64,000 bases of DNA, from the NCBI RefSeq assembly GCF_009671245.1, contig NZ_VTFS01000002.1:186001-250000 (forward strand). The letters are read 5' to 3'. The first letter of the stretch is position 1. Every line of letters starts with the position of its first letter. Of the stretch, positions 54,153 to 63,147 are shown piece after piece. A program made the position numbers and the translations under genes. This DNA is from Marinicella rhabdoformis (GTDB lineage Bacteria; Pseudomonadota; Gammaproteobacteria; Xanthomonadales; Marinicellaceae). Below the pieces are notes generated by a model. That model was not told the DNA's origin. It searched no databases and was given only the letters and a program-made list of their open reading frames with translations.

Positions 54153-54318
54153 CATGACGTCATGCCGACGTAGGTCGGCATCCAGACTGATACAGTGATC
54201 TGTCAGTTTTTGTTATACCCCCCCCCAAAGAATAACAAAGTTCATTTAAAGCAACTAGACACCGGCCTTCGCCGGTATGACGGATTGGGGGGGTTACCTT
54301 CGCTGATGTGACGGATTG
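54153..54318. repeat. REP-like palindromes and degenerate tandem units with C9/G7 tracts
   Basis: In the gap before fpr: palindrome ATGCCGAC-GTAG-GTCGGCAT (54162-54181) preceded by CATGACGTCATG; an opposed unit ACCGGC-CTTC-GCCGGT (54261-54276) followed by ATGACGGATT; then degenerate copies TTACCTTCGCTGATGTGACG (from 54295) and TTACCTTGCCAGTGTGAC (from 54324). A C9 run (54218-54226) and a G7 run (54287-54293) flank the second palindrome and could pair. This resembles intergenic REP families of other genomes. Confidence 0.65.
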
Positions 54319-54500
54319 TGGCTTACCTTGCCAGTGTGACAATCTATATGCTGAGCCATTCCGACTAAGCGAAGCGCATGGAGGATTTTTTCAATTTGGC
54401 AGAATTTTTCCATCGATAGAAGATTTCTCCAGTCGCTTTGATCGGTCAATTTGATGACGATATTTGATTGAATTTCTTCTAAATGCACCATCATGGGCTT
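54319..54500. other. non-coding remnant of repeat-type sequence
   Basis: A minus-strand frame of 66 codons crosses this stretch, but the sequence (ATTCCGACTAAGCGAAGC, AGATTTCTCCAGTCGCTTTG) looks like dispersed intergenic repeat DNA seen in many bacteria, so I do not call a gene. The 54010-54152 part shows no feature. Confidence 0.4.
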
Positions 54501-54509
54501 TTAAACTTA

Positions 54510-55286
54510 TTACTTGTCAACAAAGGCACGTTCAATCACGTAATCACCTTTGTAACCAATTCGCGGAGAAATAGACAAGTCATGTTGGTCCAATAATTCA
54601 GCAATTTCAGACAGCATATCAGGACCGCCACAAACCATGGCTCGGTCAGTTTCTGGGTTCATTTGCGGCAAGTCTAAATCTTTGGCCAGTTGACCGTTGC
54701 TGATTAACTGCGTTATGCGGCCTTCATTTTTGAATGGTTCGCGTGTCACGGTTGGGTAATAGACCAATTGATTGGCAATCATCTCACCCAAGTATTCATG
54801 CTCATGCAAGGTTTCTTCAATGAACGTCTTATACGCCAAATCAGAAACATAACGTACACCATGTATCAAAATCACTTTTTCAAAACGCTCATAGACATCA
54901 GGGTCACGGATCAAGGACATGAAAGGCGCTAAGCCAGTGCCCGTTGATAACAAATACAGGTTTTTACCTGCTGTCATGTCATCCAATAACAAGGTACCAG
55001 TAGGCTTCTTGCTGACCAACACTTCATCGCCCACTTTGATGTTCTGTAATTCAGAAGTCAAAGCACCATCGGCCACTTTAATAGAAAAGAATTCCAAGTG
55101 GTCTTCATAGTTGGGGCTGGCAATAGAATAAGCACGCATCAAAGGTTTGCCGTTGATTTCCAAGCCCATCATAACGAACTGACCATTCTCAAAGCGAAAG
55201 CCGGTGTCACGTGTGGTTTTGAAAGAAAACAAAGTGTCGTTCCAGTGATTGACTTCAGTCACAGTTTCGATGTTGATGTTTTTCAT
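54510..55286 (-). CDS. fpr: ferredoxin-NADP reductase
   Basis: 258-aa FAD enzyme exchanging electrons between NADPH and ferredoxin/flavodoxin. RAYSIASPNYEDHLEFF (FAD-binding RxYS), GTGLAPFMSLIRDPDVY (NADP loop), MVCGGPDMLSEI and the C-terminal RIGYKGDYVIERAFVDK match bacterial Fpr. Start set at ATG 55286 (MKNINIETVTEVNHWND), where homology begins; the frame continues 29 codons upstream. It is flanked by repeats on both sides. Confidence 0.93.
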   Translation of the reverse strand: MKNINIETVTEVNHWNDTLFSFKTTRDTGFRFENGQFVMMGLEINGKPLMRAYSIASPNYEDHLEFFSIKVADGALTSELQNIKVGDEVLVSKKPTGTLLLDDMTAGKNLYLLSTGTGLAPFMSLIRDPDVYERFEKVILIHGVRYVSDLAYKTFIEETLHEHEYLGEMIANQLVYYPTVTREPFKNEGRITQLISNGQLAKDLDLPQMNPETDRAMVCGGPDMLSEIAELLDQHDLSISPRIGYKGDYVIERAFVDK

Positions 55287-55468
55287 GGCGAATTCATGCG
55301 GTAAAAACACGGCATTATAGTGAAACACCCAAAGACTGCAATCCCAGCCCCACATTTTCTTGTTATATGTCAAAGAAATGGGGTGTTTTTTTGTGACGGG
55401 GTAGAGGCTGAGGTACGATCAAAAGTAGGGTCATTAAGATAGTACAACAAAAATATGGTGAATTAACT

Positions 55469-55499
55469 GTTGGGCTTCGCAGGTTTAGCTCAACCTACT
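55469..55499. repeat. dispersed repeat-like imperfect palindrome
   Basis: GTTGGGCTTCGCAGG followed by TTTAGCTCAACCTAC. GTTGGGC and GCTCAAC are near-complementary, as are AGGTT and AACCT. This sequence type recurs in many bacterial intergenic regions. The remainder of 55287-55663 holds no gene I can support. Confidence 0.45.
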
Positions 55500-55687
55500 A
55501 TACTTCTTTCCATGTATTGTAAATTCGAATTAATAGCACATACTTTATTAACTCGCATAAATGTTGCGGCTTATATTCTCGACATACATAATAGGAAAAT
55601 GTTTACATTCTATTGATGTTTTTGGTTTAATCTTAAGCAATCTATGCATTTCCAATCAGGAGATTGGGAACGAGAAAACGAAAAAAC

Positions 55688-56062
55688 ATGAATAAAACCA
55701 AAAGATTTCCATTTGATTTTCCAGTTGCAGACATTGAAGATGGGCCAATAATTAAATGGGATAAATATAAGTTATCTTTAGAATTTACTTCATATCAATG
55801 CGAACTATGTGTGGTTGAATTTGAAGATGTGCCTCATTTTAAGTTAGTTTGTGAGGAGGAGATGGATCCGGATTTATACCCATATGATGGAGTGGTCGAA
55901 GTTTTTAACTCTTCATTAATTAAGAAACTATATGCTTCTGGCGAATTTGATGAAAGTGATCAGTTTAAGCATATAGTAATAGGTTTGAATGAAATTAGCT
56001 CATATCTGATAATTGTATTCAAAACTATAAATTTCAAAAATGCAGAGGGTAAATTTAATTGA
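55688..56062 (+). CDS. orphan hypothetical protein in repeat-flanked gap
   Basis: 124 aa from ATG 55688 (an upstream in-frame start at 55664 would add eight basic residues). Acidic, soluble, AT-rich codons unlike the neighbours. Strand-rich pattern (YKLSLEFTSYQCELCVVEF, IVIGLNEISSYLIIVF). No family recognised; small acidic proteins of this build include contact-toxin immunity proteins, but nothing here proves that. Flanked by repetitive DNA on both sides, which suggests an acquired gene. Confidence 0.6.
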   Translation: MNKTKRFPFDFPVADIEDGPIIKWDKYKLSLEFTSYQCELCVVEFEDVPHFKLVCEEEMDPDLYPYDGVVEVFNSSLIKKLYASGEFDESDQFKHIVIGLNEISSYLIIVFKTINFKNAEGKFN

Positions 56063-56098
56063 TAAAACAAAAATAGCCCAAGCCATAACAGAAACGTA

Positions 56099-56170
56099 GG
56101 ATGAGCTCCGCCCATCACATATCCGATAGCAATGGGCTTCTGGTAAGGAGTTGATGGGCGGAGCCCATTC
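56099..56170. repeat. 19-bp inverted repeat element
   Basis: Arm 1 GGATGAGCTCCGCCCATCA (56099-56117) and arm 2 TGATGGGCGGAGCCCATTC (56152-56170) are complementary at 17 of 19 positions with a 34-nt loop. It lies just after the orphan ORF and could act as a terminator-like structure, but resembles a dispersed repeat family. Confidence 0.6.
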
Positions 56171-56192
56171 AATAATAGTAATGAAACACTAA

Positions 56193-56478
56193 AAATGGTT
56201 TTGGTTGGTGAGCAGAGCGAATCAGAGAAAACCTTATTCAATCAGTTGAGTGCAGCCGGTTTTTCTTTATAGTTAAAGCTACGGAGCTCTGCATCGGTTA
56301 ATTAGAAAGAAAAGAAGGCAAGCGAAACTCCCTAAATGGTTTTGGTTGGTGAGCAAAGCGAATCAGAGAAAACCTCATTCAATCAGTTGAGTGCAGCCGG
56401 TTTTTCTTTATAGTTAAAGCTACCAGGCTCTGCATTGTTTAATTAGAAAGAAAAGAAGGCAAGCGAAACTCCCTAAAT
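56193..56478. repeat. two tandem copies of a 141-bp unit
   Basis: Copies 56193-56333 and 56334-56474 (with four more matching bases) are nearly identical, starting AAATGGTTTTGGTTGG and ending GCGAAACTCCCT. Differences are a few single bases (for example CGGAGCTC versus CAGGCTC). The downstream boundary lies at the hemN stop codon (56473-56475). No open frame spans a unit; no terminal inverted repeats or target duplication are evident. Confidence 0.85.
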
Positions 56479-57855
56479 CACCTTAGAAAACTGCTGTTCA
56501 GTCTGTTTCCTGAGATAAATATCAAACACCATGCAGATGTTGCGGATCAGCAGGCGGCCTTGGCTGGTGACTTTGATGTTTTGATCTGTCCAGCTAATCA
56601 ATCCATCTTCGGCCAGTTGTTTCAATGAGGGCAGTTCATAGTCAAAATACGCATCAAAATCTAGGTCAAATTGTTCTGATAAGTCTCTGATATTTAATTC
56701 AAAGTGACAGCTCAGTTCTTGAATAACTTGACGGCGAACCAAATCATCTTGGCTGAGTGTGTAGCCTTTGATGATGGGGATGTGACCGAGGTCAATTTGG
56801 TGGTAATAGGCTTCTAGGGATTTGTTGTTCTGGCTGAAGGTGTTGTTGTAATAACTGATGGCACTGACACCAAGCGCCAACATGTCACAATCGGCGTGGG
56901 TGGTGTAGCCTTGGAAATTTCTGTGTAATTTTTTACTTTCTTGTGCCAAGGCCAGTTCGTCTGTAGGCTTGGCAAAATGATCCATGCCGATATAAACATA
57001 GCCGGCTTGGTTTAATGTTTTGATGGTCATGTCCAGTATGGCCAATTTTTCATCAGCAGACGGCAGGTCTTCGAACAGGATGCGTTTTTGCGGTTTGAAT
57101 AAATGCGGTAAATGGGCATAGTTGAAAACAGACAGGCGATCGGGTGACAACGCGATGACCTGCTTCAGTGTGTCTTTGAATGACTCCAGCGTTTGAAAGG
57201 GCAGGCCGTAGATTAAATCGACATTGATGGACTTTGCATCGGCCTGTCTGCAAGCCTCAATCGCTGCCAGGGTCATTTCAATCGGTTGGATGCGGTTGAC
57301 GGCTTTTTGCACCTTTTCTTGTACATCTTGCACACCCATGGAAAAACGGTTGAAGCCTAATTCGGCCAGTAGCTTGATGGTTTCAGGTGGCGCTTCTCTT
57401 GGATCGATTTCAATTGAATAATCACGTTCGTCTGTGTCAATCAGTGTGAAGTATTTGGCAATCATCGCCATCATGCGACGCATTTGTTTCTCGGTTAGGA
57501 ATGTCGGTGTGCCACCACCCAAATGCAATTGTTCAACCGGTCGATCAGGGTGTAGCCACTGGCTTTGCATCTGCATTTCTTTTTCTAAGTAATCGAGGTA
57601 CAAGTCCGCTTTTTCGCGGCGTTTGGTGGCGATTTTATTACAGGCGCAGAAGAAGCATAAAGTGTCACAAAAAGGGATGTGGAAATAGAGTGACAATGGT
57701 TCGGTATTTTCAGCTTGGCTTTTCAAGTTGGTCACATGTGATTCAGGCGTGTGGCTGTCATCAAACACAACGGCGGTCGGGTAGGAGGTGTACCTCGGTC
57801 CAGTGAGGTTGTATTTTTGAATCAATGCTTTGTCAAAAGTTATGTGGTTACTCAT
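56473..57855 (-). CDS. hemN: oxygen-independent coproporphyrinogen III oxidase
   Basis: 460-aa radical SAM enzyme for heme synthesis under low oxygen. YFHIPFCDTLCFFCACNK holds the 4Fe-4S cluster cysteines Cys63, Cys67 and Cys70; HLGGGTPTFLTEKQM and RFSMGVQDVQEKVQKAVNR are SAM-domain blocks, and RNICMVFDIYL is the HemN C-terminal signature. Length matches E. coli HemN (457). The stop codon lies in the end of a 141-bp tandem repeat. Transcription is probably FNR-dependent (box at 57917-57930). Confidence 0.95.
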   Translation of the reverse strand: MSNHITFDKALIQKYNLTGPRYTSYPTAVVFDDSHTPESHVTNLKSQAENTEPLSLYFHIPFCDTLCFFCACNKIATKRREKADLYLDYLEKEMQMQSQWLHPDRPVEQLHLGGGTPTFLTEKQMRRMMAMIAKYFTLIDTDERDYSIEIDPREAPPETIKLLAELGFNRFSMGVQDVQEKVQKAVNRIQPIEMTLAAIEACRQADAKSINVDLIYGLPFQTLESFKDTLKQVIALSPDRLSVFNYAHLPHLFKPQKRILFEDLPSADEKLAILDMTIKTLNQAGYVYIGMDHFAKPTDELALAQESKKLHRNFQGYTTHADCDMLALGVSAISYYNNTFSQNNKSLEAYYHQIDLGHIPIIKGYTLSQDDLVRRQVIQELSCHFELNIRDLSEQFDLDFDAYFDYELPSLKQLAEDGLISWTDQNIKVTSQGRLLIRNICMVFDIYLRKQTEQQFSKVI

Positions 57856-57888
57856 GTCGGCTCAGCCTGTTTGTTACGTGATGAGCGC

Positions 57889-57930
57889 ATTCTACGAGGC
57901 CGCGTCGATAAAATAATTGAGTTAAATCAA
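57889..57930 (-). promoter_or_regulatory. FNR/Anr-type box and -10 of hemN
   Basis: On the minus strand TTGATTTAACTCAA (57917-57930) matches FNR consensus TTGAT-N4-ATCAA at 9 of 10 positions, and TAGAAT (57889-57894) lies about 32 nt from its centre, which places the box near -41.5, the class II activator position. This fits anaerobic induction of hemN. Confidence 0.75.
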
Positions 57931-57960
57931 TTTTATGTGATTAGTAGTTAAAAAATGAGT

Positions 57961-57988
57961 TTGTGCTCACAATGCTGTGACCTATAAC
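57961..57988 (+). promoter_or_regulatory. possible promoter of hisC
   Basis: TTGTGC (57961-57966), 16 nt, TATAAC (57983-57988), about 85 nt before the hisC start. The -10 is good, the -35 weak. Confidence 0.35.
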
Positions 57989-58071
57989 TCCTGTGCATAA
58001 AAGCGGGCTTTGCTTGCTTTAGCAGGCGCAAAACGGCACAATACCGAGGTTCAAAAAACCGAGAAAAAACC

Positions 58072-59187
58072 GTGTCAGATTTTAAACATATGGCCGCCCC
58101 GGGCGTGCAACAATTAAAGCCTTATATTCCTGGTAAACCAATCTCAGAATTGGAGCGTGAGTTGGGCATTGAAAATATCATCAAATTGGCATCCAATGAA
58201 AATCCATTGGGGCCAAGTCCTAAAGCCATGGAGGCGATTAAAGCTGAGATGGACGAGTTGGCATTGTATCCTGACGGCAATGGTTTTGAATTGAAAAAAG
58301 TGTTGGCTGAAAAACATGGCGTTTCAATGGACCAAATCACTTTGGGCAATGGCTCAAACGATGTGTTGGTGTTATTGGCCGAGGCTTTTTTAACGCCTGA
58401 GCACAGCGCGATTTATTCTCAGTATTCATTTGCGGTTTATCCGATAGCTATTCAAGCAATCGGTGCCACTCACCAAATGATTGATGCCACGCCTTGGGAA
58501 TCTGACAGGCCTTTAGGTTGTGATTTACCAGCGATGAAAGCGGCGATTAATGATCAAACGCGCATCATCTTTATCGCTAACCCAAATAATCCTACAGGTT
58601 CGTTTTTACAAGCTGATGAACTGAAGTCGTTCATTGCTTCTGTGCCTGAAGATGTGATTGTGGTTCTGGATGAAGCTTATCTAGAATATTCGCCTGTTGA
58701 GGAACAGGTTGATGGTTCTTTGTGGTTGGGCGAATTTGAAAACTTGGTCATCACACGCACCTTTTCAAAAGCCTACGGTTTGGCAGGGTTTCGTGTGGGT
58801 TATGCCTTAAGCAATCCTGATGTGGCTAATGTTATCAACAGAATACGCCAACCTTTTAATGTGAATTCTCTTGCTTTGGCAGCGGCTTCTGCTGCGGTGA
58901 ATGACACTGAATTCTTAGAAAAGTCGATGCACGTTAATGCCGATGGTATGAAAGCATTGGAAGCCAGTTGTGACCGTTTGGGTTTGCGCTATGTGCCTTC
59001 AAAAGGTAATTTTTTGTTGGTTGATTTTGGTCGCGATGCGATGCCGATTTATCAACAAATGCTGGAGCTGGGTGTGATCACTCGACCGGTAGCCAATTAC
59101 GGTTTGCCTAACTGTTTGCGCATCACCATTGGCAGCGAAGATGAAATGGCGCGCATGGTTGAAGTGATGGAACAGGTGTGTGACTGA
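58072..59187 (+). CDS. hisC: histidinol-phosphate aminotransferase
   Basis: 371-aa PLP aminotransferase (fold type I). IKLASNENPLGPSP at the N-terminus, FIANPNNPTGS, DEAYLEYSP and the PLP-lysine in TRTFSKAYGLAGFRVGY (Lys233) are family blocks. Its place directly upstream of aroA suggests the HisC2 paralogue that acts on histidinol phosphate and/or aromatic amino acids in the chorismate cluster. GTG start. Confidence 0.92.
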   Translation: MSDFKHMAAPGVQQLKPYIPGKPISELERELGIENIIKLASNENPLGPSPKAMEAIKAEMDELALYPDGNGFELKKVLAEKHGVSMDQITLGNGSNDVLVLLAEAFLTPEHSAIYSQYSFAVYPIAIQAIGATHQMIDATPWESDRPLGCDLPAMKAAINDQTRIIFIANPNNPTGSFLQADELKSFIASVPEDVIVVLDEAYLEYSPVEEQVDGSLWLGEFENLVITRTFSKAYGLAGFRVGYALSNPDVANVINRIRQPFNVNSLALAAASAAVNDTEFLEKSMHVNADGMKALEASCDRLGLRYVPSKGNFLLVDFGRDAMPIYQQMLELGVITRPVANYGLPNCLRITIGSEDEMARMVEVMEQVCD

Positions 59188-59269
59188 TCAAAAGTTATTT
59201 GAGTTTTGATTTTGAACATAACCATTCTAAAAATTAATAAAAACAATTTACAACAAGCCGAAATATACG

Positions 59270-61279
59270 ATGACCATTGACGTAAAAAAAATAGCCAGAA
59301 ATGACCTGTTCCAATTGAGTCACCAACCCACTTTGCGCGGTCGTTTCACGGTGCCAGGTGACAAATCAATTTCACACCGTTCAATGATTTTTGGTGCCTT
59401 GGCAGAAGGCGTGACTACAGTCAAAGGCTTTTTGCGCTCTGAAGATTGTTTGGCCACCATGAACATCATGCGCCAATTGGGCGTGGTCATAGAGGACGAT
59501 GGAACAGAAATAAAAGTTCATGGCGTGGGTTTGCATGGCTTAAAAGCCGCGGCCAATGATTTAGATTGTGGTAATGCCGGTACAGCGATGCGATTGTTGT
59601 CGGGTTTGTTGGCAGCACAAGATTTTGAATCCACTTTGGTGGGTGACGAGTCATTGAGCGTTCGACCGATGAACCGCGTTATCAAGCCACTGTGCAGCAT
59701 GGGTGCTGTGATTGAATCTGAAGATGGCACGGCACCATTGGTGTTCAAAGCCGCTTCAAATATCACCGCCTTGGATTACGTCAGCCCAATTGCCAGTGCC
59801 CAAGTTAAATCGGCGGTTCTATTGGCGGGCTTGTTTGCCGAAGGTGTGACTTCAGTCGTTGAACCAAAGAAATCTCGTGACCACACAGAAACCATGCTCA
59901 AAGGCTTTGGTGCTGAGGTGGAAGTTGATGGTTTGAAGGTTTCGGTCAAAGGATTGCCGACATTAAAGGCGCAAGACATTCAGGTGCCGGCTGACATTTC
60001 ATCGGCGGCGTTTTTTATGGTGTTGGGATTGATACATCCTGATGCGGACTTTGTGATTGAGAATGTCTGTATCAACAAAACCCGCGACGGTGTGATTCAT
60101 ATCTTACAAGCCATGGGTGGCGACATTGAATTAAGCAATGTGCGTGACCAAGCCGGTGAATCAGTTGCTGATTTACGTGTAAAAAGTTCAAAATTAAAAG
60201 GTATTGATGTGCCGCATGATTTGATTCCGAGTGCGATTGATGAATTTCCTGTGGTGTTTGTTGCTGCGGCGCATTCGGAAGGTGAATTTAAACTGACCGG
60301 TGCCGAAGAGTTAAAGCACAAAGAAAGTGACCGCATTGAGGTGATGGTTGCGGGTTTGAAAAAGTTGGGTGTTGATTGTGAGTCATTGGCCGATGGTGCT
60401 GTGATTCGTGGTCAGCATGACATCACATTAAACAATGCTTGTGTTGATGGTCATGGGGATCATCGCTGTGCCATGAGTTTCCTGGTGGCTTCAAGTTTGA
60501 ATGCTGGGTATGACATTTCTGTCAAAGGCTGTCATAACATTGCGACCTCTTTTCCTGACTTCTTTGACCTGATGAAGGGCTTGTCTGTGGACACCCAACT
60601 GGTTGTGCCTGTCATCACCATTGATGGTCCTTCAGGTGTAGGTAAGGGCACGACCTGCGCTTTGGTGGCTGAGGCCTTGGGTTGGCACTTATTAGATTCA
60701 GGTGCGATTTACCGTGCCATGGCATTAAAGGCCATTGGTGAGGGTATCAAGCCTGAAGATGAAGTGGCTTTACAGTCTGCAGCAGAGCAAATTGACCTGC
60801 GTTTTGAAGTCACGGAAAATTTAGACATTGCTATTTATTTAGATGGCAAACAAGTCAATGACGAATTGCGAACCGAAGCTTGTGGTGAAATGGCATCAAA
60901 AATTGCACCGAACCCAGCCATGAGAACGGCTTTATTCGATCGCCAAAAAGATTTTCAGCAAGCCCCAGGATTGGTCGCAGATGGCCGTGACATGGGCACT
61001 GTGGTGTTTCAAGCTGCACCATTGAAAGTGTTTTTAACCGCCAGTGCCGAAGAAAGGGCCAAAAGAAGGCATAAACAATTGCAACAAAAGGGCGTTGATG
61101 TTAGAATCCGCGACCTCTTAAAAGACATAGAAGCCCGAGATTTAAGGGATTCGAGTCGAAAAGTGGCACCATTGGTGCCGGCTGAAGATGCACATGTCAT
61201 TGATACCAGTGATTTGAGCATCGAAGAAGTGCTGGAGTTGGTATTAACTTTGGCCAAAAAATATGGATTACAGTCTTGA
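59270..61279 (+). CDS. aroA-cmk: fused EPSP synthase / cytidylate kinase
   Basis: 669-aa bifunctional protein. Residues about 12-442 are EPSP synthase (AroA) of the shikimate pathway: GDKSISHRSMIFGALAEG, LDCGNAGTAMRLLSGLLA, DEFPVVFVAAA and KHKESDRIEVM. Residues about 446-669 are CMP/dCMP kinase: ITIDGPSGVGKGTT (P-loop), LLDSGAIYRAMA, VADGRDMGTVVF and RDLRDSSRKVAPLVPA. No stop, frameshift or long linker separates them. The order hisC-aroA-cmk-rpsA in other genomes is here shortened by gene fusion. Confidence 0.96.
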   Translation: MTIDVKKIARNDLFQLSHQPTLRGRFTVPGDKSISHRSMIFGALAEGVTTVKGFLRSEDCLATMNIMRQLGVVIEDDGTEIKVHGVGLHGLKAAANDLDCGNAGTAMRLLSGLLAAQDFESTLVGDESLSVRPMNRVIKPLCSMGAVIESEDGTAPLVFKAASNITALDYVSPIASAQVKSAVLLAGLFAEGVTSVVEPKKSRDHTETMLKGFGAEVEVDGLKVSVKGLPTLKAQDIQVPADISSAAFFMVLGLIHPDADFVIENVCINKTRDGVIHILQAMGGDIELSNVRDQAGESVADLRVKSSKLKGIDVPHDLIPSAIDEFPVVFVAAAHSEGEFKLTGAEELKHKESDRIEVMVAGLKKLGVDCESLADGAVIRGQHDITLNNACVDGHGDHRCAMSFLVASSLNAGYDISVKGCHNIATSFPDFFDLMKGLSVDTQLVVPVITIDGPSGVGKGTTCALVAEALGWHLLDSGAIYRAMALKAIGEGIKPEDEVALQSAAEQIDLRFEVTENLDIAIYLDGKQVNDELRTEACGEMASKIAPNPAMRTALFDRQKDFQQAPGLVADGRDMGTVVFQAAPLKVFLTASAEERAKRRHKQLQQKGVDVRIRDLLKDIEARDLRDSSRKVAPLVPAEDAHVIDTSDLSIEEVLELVLTLAKKYGLQS

Positions 61280-61304
61280 ACAGGTCAAGCTGGTCCAACA
61301 ACGA

Positions 61305-61323
61305 GTATCAGGCAAACTGATAC
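61305..61323 (+). promoter_or_regulatory. hairpin in the rpsA leader
   Basis: GTATCAG pairs with CTGATAC across GCAAA; outside it GGTCAA (61283-61288) can pair with TTGACC (61355-61360). The structured leader lies before an ATG with no Shine-Dalgarno, as for S1 genes that autoregulate. Confidence 0.4.
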
Positions 61324-61372
61324 AGAAAAACAAGGCAAATCGTCTCCTGATGATTTGACCGGATTGAATATA

Positions 61373-63034
61373 ATGAGTGAAAATTTTGAATCAATGCTCG
61401 AGATAGAGCTGTCCACCAAGACCATCGTCCCAGGTACCATCGTAAAAGGTACTGTTGTTGACATCGAAAACGGCTTTGCTGTTGTTGACGCGGGTTTGAA
61501 ATCTGAAGGTGTTATTCCTTTGGAAGAGTTTGGTGCAGACGTAGACAATGCTGTTGAAATCGGCGACGTTGTTGAAGTGGCTCTGGAAAAATACGAGAAT
61601 GGTTTCGGTGAAACTGTTTTGTCTCGCGAAAAAGCCAAACGCATGTTGGTGTGGGATGAGTTGAAAATTGCTATGGAAACTGACCAAATCGTTATTGGTC
61701 AAATCACCAGCAAAGTTCGCGGCGGTTTTACTGTTGAATTGAAAGACATCCGTGCTTTCTTACCAGGTTCTTTGGTAGACGTGCGTCCAGTACGTGACCC
61801 AGGTTACTTGGAAGGTAAAGACTTAGAGTTCAAAGTCATCAAGTTAGACCAAAAACGCAACAATGTTGTTGTTTCTCGTCGTGCTGTTGTTGAATCTGAG
61901 TACTCTGAAGAAAGAGAGAAATTGCTGGATTCATTGGAAGACGGTGCCATCGTTAAAGGTATCGTTAAGAACTTGACCGATTACGGTGCTTTCTTGGACT
62001 TGGGCGGTATCGATGGCTTGTTGCACATCACCGACATGTCTTGGAAACGTGTTAACCACCCATCTGAAGTGGTTGAAATCGGCCAAGAATTAGACGTTCG
62101 CGTATTGAAATTCGACAAAGAAAACCAACGTGTTTCTTTGGGCTTGAAACAATTGGGCGAAGATCCATGGAAAGATTTGTCACGTCGTCATCCTGTTGGT
62201 TCACGTCACTTCGGTAACGTTACTAACATCACTGACTACGGTTGTTTTGTTGAAATCGAAGACGGTATCGAAGGTTTGGTTCACGTTTCTGAAATCGATT
62301 GGACTAACAAAAACATCAACCCTGCTAAAGTGGTTCAGCCTGGTGATGAAGTTGAAGTTTGTATCTTGGAAATTGAAGAAGGCAAACGTCGCATCTCTTT
62401 GGGTATGAAACAATGTAAGCCTAATCCTTGGGTTATCTTCTCTGAAACTGCTCAGAAAGGTGATTTGATTGAAGGTAAGATTAAGTCTATCACTGACTTT
62501 GGTATCTTCATCGGCTTGGAAGGTGGTATCGATGGTTTGGTTCACTTGTCTGACATCTCTTGGATGGAGCCAGGCGAAACGGCTATCCGTAACTTCAAGA
62601 AAGGTGACTTGGTTAAAGCCACTGTCTTGGTTGTTGATGCTGAACGTGAGCGTGTGTCTTTGGGTATCAAGCAATTGGCTCAAGATCCATTTGGTTCATT
62701 TGTAGCAAGCCATCCTAAAGGTTCTTTGGTTACTGGTGAAGTAATTGAAGTTGATGAGAAACAAGCCTTGTTGGACTTGGGCGAAGGCGTTCAAGGTGTC
62801 ATCAAAGCGTTTGACGTTGCTAAAGAGCGTACTGATGACGTAAGTGCTGTTTTCTCAGTTGGTGATAAAGTTGAAGCTAAATTTGTTTCGATGGATCGTC
62901 GCAAGAAAGTTTTGGTTCTTTCTGTTAAAGCAAAAGAAACTGACGAATTGAACGATGTTTTGAATGAATACAAAAAAGGCGCTTCAGGAACTACCAGCTT
63001 AGGTGACTTACTGAAAGAACAATTAGACGACTGA
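61373..63034 (+). CDS. rpsA: 30S ribosomal protein S1
   Basis: 553 aa with six S1 RNA-binding repeats (for example [60 protein letters not shown]). Start at ATG 61373 ([14 protein letters not shown]), as in homologues; the frame runs six codons further up. Codon use is more strongly biased than in neighbours (frequent GGT, GTT, AAA, TCT), as expected for very high expression. It unwinds mRNA on the 30S subunit. Confidence 0.98.
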   Translation: MSENFESMLEIELSTKTIVPGTIVKGTVVDIENGFAVVDAGLKSEGVIPLEEFGADVDNAVEIGDVVEVALEKYENGFGETVLSREKAKRMLVWDELKIAMETDQIVIGQITSKVRGGFTVELKDIRAFLPGSLVDVRPVRDPGYLEGKDLEFKVIKLDQKRNNVVVSRRAVVESEYSEEREKLLDSLEDGAIVKGIVKNLTDYGAFLDLGGIDGLLHITDMSWKRVNHPSEVVEIGQELDVRVLKFDKENQRVSLGLKQLGEDPWKDLSRRHPVGSRHFGNVTNITDYGCFVEIEDGIEGLVHVSEIDWTNKNINPAKVVQPGDEVEVCILEIEEGKRRISLGMKQCKPNPWVIFSETAQKGDLIEGKIKSITDFGIFIGLEGGIDGLVHLSDISWMEPGETAIRNFKKGDLVKATVLVVDAERERVSLGIKQLAQDPFGSFVASHPKGSLVTGEVIEVDEKQALLDLGEGVQGVIKAFDVAKERTDDVSAVFSVGDKVEAKFVSMDRRKKVLVLSVKAKETDELNDVLNEYKKGASGTTSLGDLLKEQLDD

Positions 63035-63057
63035 TATCCGATAATTGCGCTTAATAA

Positions 63058-63099
63058 TCAGGGAATCATGTGTAAATGCATGATTCCCTGACTTTTTTT
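63058..63099 (+). terminator. intrinsic terminator of rpsA
   Basis: A perfect 13-bp stem TCAGGGAATCATG/CATGATTCCCTGA with an 8-nt loop and a T7 run one base later: a strong terminator. Confidence 0.92.
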
Positions 63100-63133
63100 A
63101 ACAATTTCCCCTTTTTATTTTTTCTCGATTCGT

Positions 63134-63139
63134 TATAAT
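63134..63139 (+). promoter_or_regulatory. -10 element of ihfB
   Basis: A perfect TATAAT nine nt before the ihfB ATG (63148), following the rpsA terminator. This leaves almost no leader (near-leaderless transcript). No clear -35. Confidence 0.45.
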
Positions 63140-63147
63140 CAAAGTCA

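Noticed and set aside
54294-54494. 66-aa minus-strand ORF
   Set aside because: The sequence looks like dispersed repeat DNA and has no start signals or family features.
56193-56478. CRISPR array or integron attC sites in the 141-bp repeats
   Set aside because: Only two long units with no spacers; no matching R'/R'' core sites were found.
62201-62683. 160-aa minus-strand frame opposite rpsA
   Set aside because: It mirrors the strongly biased codons and S1 repeats of rpsA; no independent family features.
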